Program-made: the position numbers and the translations under genes
Origin: Pantoea alhagi
GTDB lineage: Bacteria > Pseudomonadota > Gammaproteobacteria > Enterobacterales > Enterobacteriaceae
DNA: 64,000 nt
Reading direction: 5' to 3'
Assembly: GCF_002101395.1 (NCBI RefSeq)
Contig: NZ_CP019706.1
Location: forward strand, 3,844,001-3,908,000
Part shown: positions 25,433 to 34,711 of the stretch, piece after piece
Position numbering within the stretch: position 1 is the stretch's first letter
How the letters are laid out: every line of letters begins with the position of its first letter
The notes under the pieces: generated by a model
Database searches by the model: none
The model's input: the letters and a program-made list of their open reading frames with translations, nothing else
Told to the model about the DNA's origin: nothing

Positions 25433-26008
25433 ATGACGGCCGAAGGCCACGTTATTTTCGCCATTGCCAGCGCTATTTTTGCCAAGCGCGCTGAGCTTAC
25501 GCCAGAGCTGGCTAACGGCGACTGGTGGCACATTATTCCGGCGGTACTGCTGACCTGCCTGCTGCCTGATATCGATCATCCCCGCTCAACCCTTGGGCAG
25601 CGTTTTCGCTGGATTTCCCAGCCCATTGCGCGGGCGTTCGGGCATCGTGGCTTTACCCATAGTTTGCTGGCGGTGCTGGGCGGCATCGTGCTGCTACAGT
25701 TTAATCTGCCGCACGGTTCGCCGTTGCCGGGCGATGCCATGCACGGCATGGTATTAGGCTATCTCAGTCATATTGCGGCTGATATGCTCACGCCCGCTGG
25801 CGTGCCGCTGTTGTGGCCATGCCGCTGGCGCTTTCGACTGCCGCTATTAAACACTAAATCAGGCAACCAGCTGGAACGCCTGTTCTGTCTGGCGCTGGTT
25901 GCCGGGGCGTTATGGTTTCCGCCAGGCATGCCCCAGTTCGGTGCGGACGGCTGGCCTGCCCGCGTAATGAATAATGTGCAGACGGGCATCGATCGTCTGC
26001 TGAACTAA
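25433..26008 (+). CDS. ydjM: YdjM, SOS-linked membrane-bound metal-dependent hydrolase
   Basis: 191 residues, DUF457/YdjM family: several membrane segments and conserved His/Asp motifs near the membrane face (LLPDIDHPRSTLG, GHRGFTHSLLA, LSHIAADMLTPAGVPLLWP). Its start is 22 bases after a LexA-type box, which agrees with SOS regulation of the E. coli gene. Biochemical function has not been shown. Confidence 0.9.
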   Translation: MTAEGHVIFAIASAIFAKRAELTPELANGDWWHIIPAVLLTCLLPDIDHPRSTLGQRFRWISQPIARAFGHRGFTHSLLAVLGGIVLLQFNLPHGSPLPGDAMHGMVLGYLSHIAADMLTPAGVPLLWPCRWRFRLPLLNTKSGNQLERLFCLALVAGALWFPPGMPQFGADGWPARVMNNVQTGIDRLLN

Positions 26009-26197
26009 GCGCCTGCTGCATTTGCATACAAAATCAGACAAAAAGTTATAACCCATTCCATTCGGATCTAATAGCGTCAGGTGCTGACCTGATACCATTT
26101 CGCCATTGCGCAACACACTGCGCCGATAAAAACACTTCTTCCTGCCCCACAGGCTGCGTTTTAACGCGGCGGTGGGGTAATCTCATGGAGAAAAAAA

Positions 26198-27589
26198 ATG
26201 AATGTTCCGCTTATTTTGAATATTTTGACGTTTATCGTCCTGCTGGTGGTGTTATCCCGGCTTGGCCGCCAGGGCTGGAGCCTGTCGAAAAAAGTATTAG
26301 TTGGTCTGGTCATTGGTGTGCTGTTTGGCCTGGCGCTGCATCTGATCTATGGAGACAACGCAGCGGTACTGAAAGAGTCGATTAGCTGGTTTAACGTGGT
26401 AGGCAACGGTTACGTTCAGCTACTGCAGATGATCGTGATGCCGCTGGTATTTGTCTCTATTCTCAGCGCCGTGGCGCGTTTACATAACGCTTCCTCACTG
26501 GGGAAAATCAGCGTGCTGACCATTGGCGTCCTGCTGTTTACTACCGCTATCGCGGCGCTGGTCGGGGTATTTGTCACTACCCTGTTTGGCCTGACCGCCG
26601 AAGGTCTGGTGCAGGGCGCGCAGGAAACGGCTCGTCTGTCGGCCATTCAGTCTAACTATGCGGGTAAAGTCGCCGATCTCAGCGCGCCGCAAATGCTGCT
26701 CTCTTTTATTCCGAAAAATCCCTTTGCCGATCTGGCCGGTGCTAACCCCACCTCCATTATCAGCGTGGTAATCTTTGCCGCTTTCCTTGGCGTTGCCGCT
26801 TTGCAGTTGTTAAAGGATGACCGGGAAAAAGGTGAGCGCGTCCTGAAAGCGATTGAGGTTTTACAGCTGTGGGTAATGAAGCTGGTTCGCCTGATCATGA
26901 AGCTGACGCCATATGGCGTGCTGGCGCTGATGACCAAGGTGGTCGCCAGCTCTAACCTGCAGGATATTATCAAGCTCGGCGGCTTTGTGGTGGCCTCATA
27001 TCTGGGCCTGGCGATTATGTTTGGCGTACATGCCCTGCTGCTGTCGGTTAACGGTATTAATCCGCTGCGCTTTTTCCGTAAGGTATGGCCGGTGATCACC
27101 TTTGCCTTTACCAGCCGCTCCAGTGCCGCTTCTATACCGCTTAACGTGGAAGCACAGACCCAGCGTCTCGGCGTGCCGGAATCTATCGCCAGCTTCTCCG
27201 CCTCATTCGGTGCCACTATCGGACAGAACGGCTGCGCCGGTCTTTATCCTACTATGCTGGCAGTAATGGTTGCGCCGACAATGGGCATCAACCCGCTGGA
27301 TCCGGTATGGATCGCTACGCTGGTCGGTATCGTGACGCTGAGCTCAGCCGGTGTGGCGGGCGTCGGTGGCGGTGCAACCTTTGCCGCGCTGCTGGTGCTG
27401 CCGGCGATGGGGCTTCCGGTTACGCTGGTTGCCCTGCTTATCTCTATCGAGCCGCTGATTGATATGGGCCGCACCGCGCTGAATGTTAATGGTTCAATGA
27501 CGGCCGGTTCCCTCACCAGCCGCTGGCTGCGCCAGACAGACAAGGCGCTGCTTAATAGCGACGATCATAGCGAACTGGCACATCGCTAA
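26198..27589 (+). CDS. tcyP: L-cystine uptake symporter TcyP
   Basis: 463 residues, a member of the dicarboxylate/amino acid:cation symporter family, with about eight helices and two re-entrant loops. Visible family motifs include the serine-rich loop AFTSRSSAASIP and the segment GATIGQNGCAGLYP. E. coli TcyP (YdjN) imports L-cystine and sulphur analogues and is under CysB control; I could not recognise a CysB site. It follows ydjM, as in E. coli. Two hairpins lie downstream. Confidence 0.93.
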   Translation: MNVPLILNILTFIVLLVVLSRLGRQGWSLSKKVLVGLVIGVLFGLALHLIYGDNAAVLKESISWFNVVGNGYVQLLQMIVMPLVFVSILSAVARLHNASSLGKISVLTIGVLLFTTAIAALVGVFVTTLFGLTAEGLVQGAQETARLSAIQSNYAGKVADLSAPQMLLSFIPKNPFADLAGANPTSIISVVIFAAFLGVAALQLLKDDREKGERVLKAIEVLQLWVMKLVRLIMKLTPYGVLALMTKVVASSNLQDIIKLGGFVVASYLGLAIMFGVHALLLSVNGINPLRFFRKVWPVITFAFTSRSSAASIPLNVEAQTQRLGVPESIASFSASFGATIGQNGCAGLYPTMLAVMVAPTMGINPLDPVWIATLVGIVTLSSAGVAGVGGGATFAALLVLPAMGLPVTLVALLISIEPLIDMGRTALNVNGSMTAGSLTSRWLRQTDKALLNSDDHSELAHR

Positions 27590-27609
27590 CGCCGCTGTCC
27601 CCTGACAGT

Positions 27610-27636
27610 CGACCTGAGCCTGCAGCGTTCAGGTCG
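27610..27636 (+). terminator. First hairpin after tcyP
   Basis: 8-bp stem CGACCTGA/TCAGGTCG with an 11-base loop, 20 bases beyond the stop. There is no T-run, so this may be an RNA-stability element rather than a terminator. Confidence 0.45.
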
Positions 27637-27646
27637 GACAAACCCC

Positions 27647-27679
27647 ATAAGGGCCGGATTTTCTGGCCCTTATTTTTTC
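27647..27679 (+). terminator. Rho-independent terminator after tcyP
   Basis: 9-bp stem ATAAGGGCC/GGCCCTTAT with a 9-base loop, followed directly by TTTTTT. Confidence 0.9.
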
Positions 27680-27817
27680 TCTGCGGCTTGCCTGGCGACG
27701 CTTTCTTTTCAACCGCCTTAATGCGCTATAACACAAAATCCCGGAAATTCCAGGCGTACCTAATGTGCTGTTCTATAGTTAATGGAGCCTTAAACGACAT
27801 CAACAGGAGCAATGCTA

Positions 27818-30082
27818 ATGTCGAAAGAAACCGATAATAAGGAGCTGAGCCACAGCGCACCGGCTACAGGCCCCGAATCTGCCAGGCCAGGTCTGGATTC
27901 TTTAGCCCCAGCGGATGGATCGCATCAACCCTCTTCCGAACCGACGCCGCCAGGCAAACAGCCTACCGCGCCGGGAAGCCTCAAGTCGCCCAACACGCGT
28001 AACGCCAAACTCGATCAACTGGACGCGCACCGCAAAGGCGGTGAGAACTTTCCGCTGACCACCAATCAGGGCACGCGCATCGCCAACGATCAAAACTCAC
28101 TGAAGGCGGGAACGCGCGGCCCGACGCTGCTGGAAGATTTCATTATGCGTGAAAAAATCACGCATTTTGACCATGAACGCATTCCCGAGCGTATCGTGCA
28201 TGCGCGCGGTTCAGCTGCGCACGGCTATTTCCATCCCTATCGCTCCATGAGCGACATCACCAAAGCGGATTTCCTGCGCGATCCCAGTCAGGCCACCCCG
28301 GTCTTTGTCCGTTTCTCCACGGTTCAGGGCGGCGCCGGTTCCGCCGATACCGTGCGGGATATTCGCGGCTTCGCCACCAAATTTTATACGCAGGAAGGCG
28401 TGTTTGACCTGGTGGGCAATAATACGCCGGTATTCTTTATTCAGGACGCGCATAAATTTCCTGACTTTGTCCATGCGGTGAAACCCGAACCGCATAATGA
28501 AATCCCGCAGGGACAAAGCGCGCACGATACCTTCTGGGATTACGTTTCGCTGCAGCCGGAAACGTTGCATAACGTGATGTGGGCGATGTCCGATCGCGGT
28601 ATTCCGCGCAGCTATCGCACCATGGAAGGATTTGGCATTCATACTTTCCGCATGATTAACGCAGAAGGTAAAGCAACCTTTGTCCGTTTCCACTGGAAGC
28701 CGGTGGCAGGCAAAGCGTCGCTGCTGTGGGACGAGGCGCAAAAGCTGACCGGCCGCGACCCTGATTTCCATCGCCGCGATCTATGGGAAGCGATTGAGGC
28801 GGGCGATTATCCGGAATATGAACTCGGCGTGCAGCTGATCCCGGAAGCGGACGAATTTAAGTTTGATTTTGATCTGCTGGATGCCACCAAGCTGATCCCT
28901 GAAGAATTGGTGCCGGTAGAGCTGATCGGTAAAATGGTGCTGAACCGCAACCCGGATAATTTCTTTGCCGAAACCGAGCAGGTTGCCTTCCATCCGGGCC
29001 ATATTGTGCCAGGACTCGACTTTACTAACGATCCGCTGCTGCAGGGGCGCCTCTTTTCCTATACCGATACGCAAATCAGTCGCCTCGGCGGTCCGAATTT
29101 CCATGAGATCCCTATTAACCGCCCGGTCTGCCCTTACCATAACTTCCAGCGTCAGGGCATGCATCGCATGGATATTGATACTAATCCAGCGAACTATGAA
29201 CCGAATTCTATCAACGATAACTGGCCGCGCGAAACGCCGCCGCAGCCGCGTCGTGGCGGTTTTGAAAGTTATCAGGAACGCATCGAAGGCCACAAGGTAC
29301 GCGAGCGCAGCCCGTCGTTCGGCGAATACTATTCCCAGCCGCGTCTGTTCTGGCTAAGCCAGACGCCTATTGAGCAGCAGCATATTATTGAAGCCTTCTC
29401 TTTCGAGCTGGGTAAAGTTGCCCGTGCCTATATTCGCGAGCGCGTCGTGGATCATTTGCTGCATATTGATGTGTCGCTGGCGCATGGCGTGGCGCAGAAT
29501 CTGGGCATTGCGCTGTCGGATGAGAAGCTGCATACCGCGCCGCCTAAAGATGTTAACGGCCTGAAAAAGGATGCCAGCCTGAGCCTGTATGCCATCTCGA
29601 ACGGCAATATCAAAGGCCGTCAGGTTGCTCTGTTGGTGAGCGACGGCGTGAAAGCGGCCGACGTGCTGGCAATTTTGCAGGAGCTGAAAGCGCACGGCGT
29701 GCACGCCAGGCTTTTGGCCTCGCATATGGGACAGGTGCGCGCCGATGATGGCTCCAGCCTGCCGATTGACGGCACCTTTAGCGGCCTGCCTTCGGTTACG
29801 GTGGATGCGGTGATTGTGCCGGACGGTAATATTGATGCGCTGCTGCTGAGCGGCGATGCACGCTATTATCTGCTGGAGGCCTATAAACATCTGAAGGTTA
29901 TCGGCCTGAGCGGCGATGCACGCCGTTTCAAAGCGCAGTTTGGTCTGGGCGACGATGAGCCTGAAGAAGGGCTGGTTGAGGATGTGAAAGCCGAAGGAGT
30001 ACTGATGAGCGAGTTTATCGCTTTCCTCGGCGCGCACCGCATCTGGTCTCGCAGCCAGAAAGCGCTAAGCGTACCGGCCTGA
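27818..30082 (+). CDS. katE: Catalase HPII (KatE)
   Basis: 754 residues from ATG 27818, eight bases after AGGAG; the ATG at 27812 is too close to that site. Large-subunit, clade 2 catalase: a proline-rich N-terminal extension, the catalytic His in VHARGSAAHGYF, Asn in FDLVGNNTPVFF, the haem-ligand Tyr in RLFSYTDTQ, and a C-terminal flavodoxin/class I amidotransferase-like domain. It destroys hydrogen peroxide in stationary phase. The E. coli gene depends on sigma-S. An exact 18-base repeat near the 3' end (29846-29863 and 29906-29923) encodes LSGDAR twice. Confidence 0.97.
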   Translation: MSKETDNKELSHSAPATGPESARPGLDSLAPADGSHQPSSEPTPPGKQPTAPGSLKSPNTRNAKLDQLDAHRKGGENFPLTTNQGTRIANDQNSLKAGTRGPTLLEDFIMREKITHFDHERIPERIVHARGSAAHGYFHPYRSMSDITKADFLRDPSQATPVFVRFSTVQGGAGSADTVRDIRGFATKFYTQEGVFDLVGNNTPVFFIQDAHKFPDFVHAVKPEPHNEIPQGQSAHDTFWDYVSLQPETLHNVMWAMSDRGIPRSYRTMEGFGIHTFRMINAEGKATFVRFHWKPVAGKASLLWDEAQKLTGRDPDFHRRDLWEAIEAGDYPEYELGVQLIPEADEFKFDFDLLDATKLIPEELVPVELIGKMVLNRNPDNFFAETEQVAFHPGHIVPGLDFTNDPLLQGRLFSYTDTQISRLGGPNFHEIPINRPVCPYHNFQRQGMHRMDIDTNPANYEPNSINDNWPRETPPQPRRGGFESYQERIEGHKVRERSPSFGEYYSQPRLFWLSQTPIEQQHIIEAFSFELGKVARAYIRERVVDHLLHIDVSLAHGVAQNLGIALSDEKLHTAPPKDVNGLKKDASLSLYAISNGNIKGRQVALLVSDGVKAADVLAILQELKAHGVHARLLASHMGQVRADDGSSLPIDGTFSGLPSVTVDAVIVPDGNIDALLLSGDARYYLLEAYKHLKVIGLSGDARRFKAQFGLGDDEPEEGLVEDVKAEGVLMSEFIAFLGAHRIWSRSQKALSVPA

Positions 30083-30088
30083 TGCCGT

Positions 30089-30110
30089 TGGCGGGCTATT
30101 TAGCCCGCCA
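30089..30110 (+). terminator. Hairpin after katE
   Basis: 10-bp inverted repeat TGGCGGGCTA/TAGCCCGCCA with a two-base centre (realistically 9 bp with a 4-base loop). It starts 7 bases after the katE stop. There is no strong T-run. Confidence 0.6.
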
Positions 30111-30219
30111 CGTTAAGAAAGCGTTAAGCATAGTAACCATGCGCTAAATCGCCCTTTTCCCGCTTGTTTTTTCCCGCGTTCAGGTCAATTCTGCTGTGAG
30201 TTAATGCAGGAGAATTATC

Positions 30220-30606
30220 ATGAAAAAGGTTATCGCATCGCTACTTGCCCTGACGCTAACCACACCGGTTATCGCCCTTGCCCATCCAGGCGAACCAGGC
30301 CCGGGCTGGCACCATGGCGGCGACGGTCCCGGCTGGGGACGTCCGGCCCCCTTCCGCTTCCTGCCAGAGGCGGCAACCGCCGTGTTGATTGGCGGCCTCA
30401 CTTACTACTTACTCAACGGCACCTATTACCAACGCCAGGGAGAAACCTACGTGGTGGTAAAACCGCCTGCAGAACGCGTTACGCTCGATAACAGCATGCA
30501 TGCGCTTGACTACAACGGGCGACGCTATTATGTGCAGGATGGGCATTACTATGAACGCAATATTAATGGGGAATATCTTGAGGTACCGCGTCCGCCGGGG
30601 CTATAG
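30220..30606 (+). CDS. Secreted small protein, DUF6515-like
   Basis: 128 residues. The signal peptide (MKKVIASLLALTLTTPVIALA) is followed by a Gly/Pro/His/Trp-rich segment (HPGEPGPGWHHGGDGPGWG), a hydrophobic stretch (AATAVLIGGLTYYLL) and a C-terminal Tyr-rich part with two repeats of the pattern YYxxxGxxYxxx (TYYQRQGETYVVV and RYYVQDGHYYERN). This resembles the small exported proteins annotated DUF6515. Function unknown. An AGGAG ribosome site is present. It replaces the chb operon region found after katE in E. coli. Confidence 0.75.
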   Translation: MKKVIASLLALTLTTPVIALAHPGEPGPGWHHGGDGPGWGRPAPFRFLPEAATAVLIGGLTYYLLNGTYYQRQGETYVVVKPPAERVTLDNSMHALDYNGRRYYVQDGHYYERNINGEYLEVPRPPGL

Positions 30607-30693
30607 GCTGGGATAATATGGGACACAGGAAAGCCTGTTGTGCAGCGGCCCTGTCTGATGGAACAGCCATCGTTCTACACAGAAAGCAGAAAC

Positions 30694-30725
30694 AGCAGAG
30701 GCGGCCTTTTCAGGCCGCCTCTGCT
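30694..30725. terminator. Bidirectional hairpin between the DUF6515-like gene and osmE
   Basis: Perfect 13-bp stem AGCAGAGGCGGCC/GGCCGCCTCTGCT with a 6-base TTTTCA loop, lying between convergent genes. Confidence 0.75.
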
Positions 30726-30740
30726 AATTTCGTTCAGATC

Positions 30741-31076
30741 TTACTGATTGGCCTGCGGGTCGGTATCGTACTCTTTACAGCTCTGGAAGCCGTAGTTCAT
30801 CACGCGACCCGTGTCGTTATAGCTGACAAAATAGGTCTGCGGTTTGCCGTCACGCTCGCCCAGTACATAAGTCTGACAGGTACCGCGCGCGTGTACCATG
30901 GTGATTTCAGTGGATGCCGGGCCAGCTACCTGACGAACCTGTTCACGCGTCATGCCTTTTTTCACATCCTTTACGACGGGCTGAGTAACGAAACTTTCAG
31001 CACGATCGTAAGCGGTACAGCCAGACAACACCGCTAAAGCCACTGCAGCACCAATAAATCCTGTGAGTTTTTTCAT
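30741..31076 (-). CDS. osmE: Osmotically inducible lipoprotein OsmE
   Basis: 111 residues from ATG 31076, nine bases after GAGGAA; the ATG at 31091 lies inside that site. Lipobox LSGC, then the SmpA/OmlA-like fold with VVKDVKKGMTREQVRQVAG, two conserved cysteines and a C-terminal YDTDPQA shared with E. coli OsmE. Envelope lipoprotein induced at high osmolarity and in stationary phase; molecular role unclear. Confidence 0.94.
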   Translation of the reverse strand: MKKLTGFIGAAVALAVLSGCTAYDRAESFVTQPVVKDVKKGMTREQVRQVAGPASTEITMVHARGTCQTYVLGERDGKPQTYFVSYNDTGRVMNYGFQSCKEYDTDPQANQ

Positions 31077-31352
31077 CTTTATGTTCCTCATTTATTGTCC
31101 ATGTGAAGTAATCCTGGAACATAACTACTGATTTATCAAATTTATGCCGTAGATTTGTTGGTTTTCAGCCGACTCTTATTTAGCGTTGCGCAAGGGTCAT
31201 TGCCCGGGGAAATCATTGCCAGGCGAAACCGTGGGGAAACCAGGCGTAAAACCGTATAATCGCGCCGCCTGCCCCCGCAGTGATAATGCAGCCCGCAGAG
31301 AACTGCGCAATAAATGCTCCACACCGTTTTAGACAGGGAGAAAAAAAGCAAC

Positions 31353-32543
31353 ATGACTTCAACCCATCGTAACCCTATTGGCTATGCGATAAGCCTTGGC
31401 CTGCTGGCGGCGTTAGGGCCGCTATGCATCGATCTTTATCTGCCAGCGTTGCCTGACCTGGCTGCAGACCTGAACACGCCCACTGCTACCGCGCAGCTAA
31501 GCCTCACCGCCGGTCTGCTTGGACTGGGCGTAGGACAGTTACTGTTTGGCCCGCTCAGCGATAAAATGGGCCGTCTGCGACCGCTGAATCTGTCGCTGAT
31601 CCTGTTGATTATTGCTTCGGTGGGCTGCGCGCTGGCGCAAAACATCGATCAGTTATTACTGGCGCGCCTGTTTGAAGGGCTGGCTGGCGCTGGCGGCGCG
31701 GTACTGTCACGCGCTATCGCTCGCGACATGTATAGCGGACACGATTTAACGCGTTTTTTCGCTCTGCTGATGCTGGTGAATGGTCTGGCCCCGATTGCCG
31801 CACCGGTGATGGGCGGCGCGTTGATGGCTTTCCTTGACTGGCGCGGGCTATTTATGGTGCTGGCGCTAATCCCGCTGCTGCTGCTGATTATGGTGCGCGT
31901 TAAGCTGCATGAAACCCTGCCGCCCGGGCAACGCAGCCAGGGCTCCCTGCTCTCTGCCTGGGGAGCCCTGGGCAAAGTGGTAACCCATCGTCCCTTTATG
32001 GGTTTTTGCCTGACGCAGGGGTTTATGATGTCCGGGATGTTTGCTTATATCGGCGCGTCACCTTTTGTCCTTCAGCAGATCTACGGCCTGTCGCCACAGG
32101 CATTCAGCTTCTGCTTTGCGCTGAACGGACTGGGGCTGATTATCGCATCACAAACCAGCGCCCGCCTCTGTCCGCTATGGGGTGAATATCGCGTGCTGAA
32201 AGGCGGACTGACGCTGGCATTTATTGCGTCCACCAGTCTGGTTTTAACCGGCCTCACCGGCGCAGCGCTGCCGCTGGTGCTGGTCGCATTGTTCTTTACC
32301 GTGGCCAGCAATGGCGTCATCTCCGTTACCGCTGCATCGCTGGCGATGCAAAGCCAGGGCAAACGCGCAGGCAGCGCCTCGGCGGTGATTGGCGTCACCA
32401 TGTTTACCCTCGGGGCGATCAGCGTGCCGGTTACCGGCCTGGGCGGCACCTCGGTGTTAACCATGACCTTTACTATCTTTGGCTGCTACGTGTTGGCAAT
32501 CACAACCTTCATCCTGCTGGCAAAAAAACCGCAAACTGTCTGA
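31353..32543 (+). CDS. Bcr/CflA-family multidrug efflux MFS transporter
   Basis: 396 residues from ATG 31353, about 12 helices. The DHA1 (12-TMS drug:H+ antiporter) signature is visible in helices 1-3 (PLCIDLYLPALPDLAADL, then GQLLFGPLSDKMGRLRPL) and motif C-like GLAPIAAPVMGG. It resembles Bcr, but it is not at the E. coli bcr locus, so a gene symbol is withheld. Substrate unknown. It lies alone between osmE (divergent) and nadE. Confidence 0.85.
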   Translation: MTSTHRNPIGYAISLGLLAALGPLCIDLYLPALPDLAADLNTPTATAQLSLTAGLLGLGVGQLLFGPLSDKMGRLRPLNLSLILLIIASVGCALAQNIDQLLLARLFEGLAGAGGAVLSRAIARDMYSGHDLTRFFALLMLVNGLAPIAAPVMGGALMAFLDWRGLFMVLALIPLLLLIMVRVKLHETLPPGQRSQGSLLSAWGALGKVVTHRPFMGFCLTQGFMMSGMFAYIGASPFVLQQIYGLSPQAFSFCFALNGLGLIIASQTSARLCPLWGEYRVLKGGLTLAFIASTSLVLTGLTGAALPLVLVALFFTVASNGVISVTAASLAMQSQGKRAGSASAVIGVTMFTLGAISVPVTGLGGTSVLTMTFTIFGCYVLAITTFILLAKKPQTV

Positions 32544-32665
32544 ATTAACCGCGCCTGAACATTTCTCAGGCGCAAACCCGCTTGTCGTTTTGCCTGATGC
32601 ACGTTAGCTTTAACAGGATACGCATTCGCAACGAGCCATCAGGCTACTGATTTAAGGAGTGGTTT

Positions 32666-33493
32666 ATGTCACTGCAGCAGGAAATAATTAAGGCGCTGGA
32701 TGTCAGGCCAACGATCGATGCCAGAGAGGAAATCCGCACCAGCGTTGAGTTTTTGAAATCCTATCTGAAAGCCCATCCCTTTTTAAAAACTCTGGTGCTG
32801 GGCATCAGCGGCGGTCAGGATTCTACCCTCTGCGGCAAATTGAGCCAGCTGGCTATCAGCGAACTGCGCGAAGAAACCGGTAACAGCGACTATCAGTTTA
32901 TTGCCGTGCGTCTGCCGTATGGCGTACAGGCGGATGAAAAAGATTGTCAGGATGCGCTCGATTTTATTAAGCCCGATCGTACGCTGGTGGTAAACATCAA
33001 AGAAGCGGTGCAGGCCAGCGAGCGAGCGCTGAAAGAGGCAGGTATCGAGCTTAGCGATTTTGTGCGCGGCAATGAAAAAGCGCGCGAACGTATGAAAGCG
33101 CAGTACAGCATCGCCGGCATGACCCAGGGCCTGGTAGTGGGTACCGACCATGCGGCTGAAGCGGTTACCGGCTTCTTTACCAAATATGGCGACGGCGGCA
33201 CCGATATTAACCCGCTGCACCGCCTGACCAAAGGCCAGGGTAAAATGCTGCTGAAAGAGCTGGGCTGCCCACAGCACCTCTATCTCAAACACCCAACGGC
33301 GGATCTGGAAGACAATCGTCCGGGCCTGCTGGATGAAGTGGCGCTGGGCGTTAGCTATGGTCAAATCGATGCCTATCTTGAAGGCCAGCAGATCGATGAA
33401 TCTGCCGCCAAAACTATAGAAGGCTGGTATCTGAAAACCGAGCATAAGCGTCGCCTGCCGGTCACCGTTTTTGACGATTACTGGAAAAAATAA
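32666..33493 (+). CDS. nadE: Ammonia-dependent NAD+ synthetase
   Basis: 275 residues, the length of E. coli NadE. Adenine-nucleotide alpha-hydrolase fold with the PP-loop SGGQDSTLCG, the segment VGTDHAAEAVTGFFTKYGDGG and the C-terminal KRRLPVTVFDDYW. It amidates deamido-NAD with ammonia and ATP. It lacks a glutaminase domain, so it uses free ammonia. AAGGAG precedes the ATG by 7 bases. Neighbours osmE and cho are as in E. coli. Confidence 0.97.
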   Translation: MSLQQEIIKALDVRPTIDAREEIRTSVEFLKSYLKAHPFLKTLVLGISGGQDSTLCGKLSQLAISELREETGNSDYQFIAVRLPYGVQADEKDCQDALDFIKPDRTLVVNIKEAVQASERALKEAGIELSDFVRGNEKARERMKAQYSIAGMTQGLVVGTDHAAEAVTGFFTKYGDGGTDINPLHRLTKGQGKMLLKELGCPQHLYLKHPTADLEDNRPGLLDEVALGVSYGQIDAYLEGQQIDESAAKTIEGWYLKTEHKRRLPVTVFDDYWKK

Positions 33494-33720
33494 TCGCTCT
33501 GCGGGCAGACTGCCGCGTGTGGCCTGCTCGCTTCCTCTCTTTTGGCTTACGCTCTTTCCGCCCCGCTCAGCCTTTTCGTCACTTCCTTTTTCCCGGCCAG
33601 GATACCCGTTATTTTTGCGATATGCGCAAGTGGCTCAATCTTTCCCCCTTCTCCGGACGATGATAGAGCCTGCAATGCGCCGTTTTTTTGCACTGTTCAA
33701 TTTCCGCCCCGGCTGATAGA

Positions 33721-33736
33721 CTGGATATGCAACCAG
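33721..33736 (+). promoter_or_regulatory. LexA box upstream of cho
   Basis: CTGGATATGCAACCAG fits CTG-N10-CAG and ends 15 bases before the GTG start of cho. E. coli cho (ydjQ) is SOS-induced. Confidence 0.78.
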
Positions 33737-33751
33737 TAAACGGAGTCACCT

Positions 33752-34615
33752 GTGGTAAGACGTGCTGCCAGCCACCGCCTTGAATTTGAAGCGGCGGCCA
33801 TTTATGAATATCCCGATCATCTTCGCTCATTCCTGGCCGACATTCCTAAGCTGCCCGGCGTCTATACGTTTCACGGCGACAGCGACGTTATGCCGCTCTA
33901 TATCGGCAAAAGCATTAACTTGCGTACGCGGGTAATGTCACATTTCCGCACGCCGGATGAGGCAAAAATGCTGCGCCTGACGCGCCGTCTGAGCTGGATA
34001 ACCACCGCCGGCGAACTGGGGGCGCTGCTGCTGGAAGCGCAAATGATCAAAAACCAGCAGCCGTTGTTCAACAAACGACTGCGGCGCAACCGGCAGCTCT
34101 GTTCGCTTCAGTGGGACGGCATCTCTCAGCCCGCCATTGTTTATGCGCGCGATCTCGATTTCTCCGCCTCACCTAACCTGTTTGGGCTTTATTCCAGCCG
34201 CCGCGCGGCGCAGGAGACGCTCAAGTCTGTCGCCGATGAACATCAGCTCTGCTATGGCCTGCTGGGGCTGGAAAGCCACAGTAAAAACCGCGCCTGTTTC
34301 CGTGCCAGCCTGAAACGCTGTGCTGGCGCCTGCTGCGGCAAAGAGCCGGTGAGCGATCACCATCAGCGATTGCTGGCCGCGCTGGAGAAAGTCCGCGTAG
34401 TGTGCTGGCCGTGGCCGGGCGCCGTCGCGCTGGTGGAGCAAGGCCCACAGGAAACGCAGATGCACATTATCCATAACTGGTTTTACCTTGGTTCCGTCAG
34501 CCACCTCGACGAGGCGAAAAGTCTCACCAGTCCGCCAAAGGGCTTTGATAATGACGGCTACAAATATCTTTGCCGCCCGATGCTGAGCGGAAAATATCCA
34601 ATTATCCCGCTCTGA
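33752..34615 (+). CDS. cho: Excinuclease Cho (UvrC homologue)
   Basis: 287 residues from a GTG start. GIY-YIG endonuclease domain (PGVYTFHGDSDVMPLYIGKS, with Arg in NLRTRVMSHF) as in the N-terminal half of UvrC, then a Cys-bearing region (CFRASLKRCAGACCGKEP). In E. coli it makes the 3' incision in nucleotide excision repair at bulky lesions that UvrC handles poorly. The SOS box immediately upstream supports damage induction. Confidence 0.94.
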   Translation: MVRRAASHRLEFEAAAIYEYPDHLRSFLADIPKLPGVYTFHGDSDVMPLYIGKSINLRTRVMSHFRTPDEAKMLRLTRRLSWITTAGELGALLLEAQMIKNQQPLFNKRLRRNRQLCSLQWDGISQPAIVYARDLDFSASPNLFGLYSSRRAAQETLKSVADEHQLCYGLLGLESHSKNRACFRASLKRCAGACCGKEPVSDHHQRLLAALEKVRVVCWPWPGAVALVEQGPQETQMHIIHNWFYLGSVSHLDEAKSLTSPPKGFDNDGYKYLCRPMLSGKYPIIPL

Positions 34616-34711
34616 TCCCGGCACCGCTTCGCATGAACTGTGATTTGCGTCTACCTTTTAATCAGTTGTGTCGCCGTTTATTAGACACTTTACTGATGGA
34701 AAGGAGAACAT

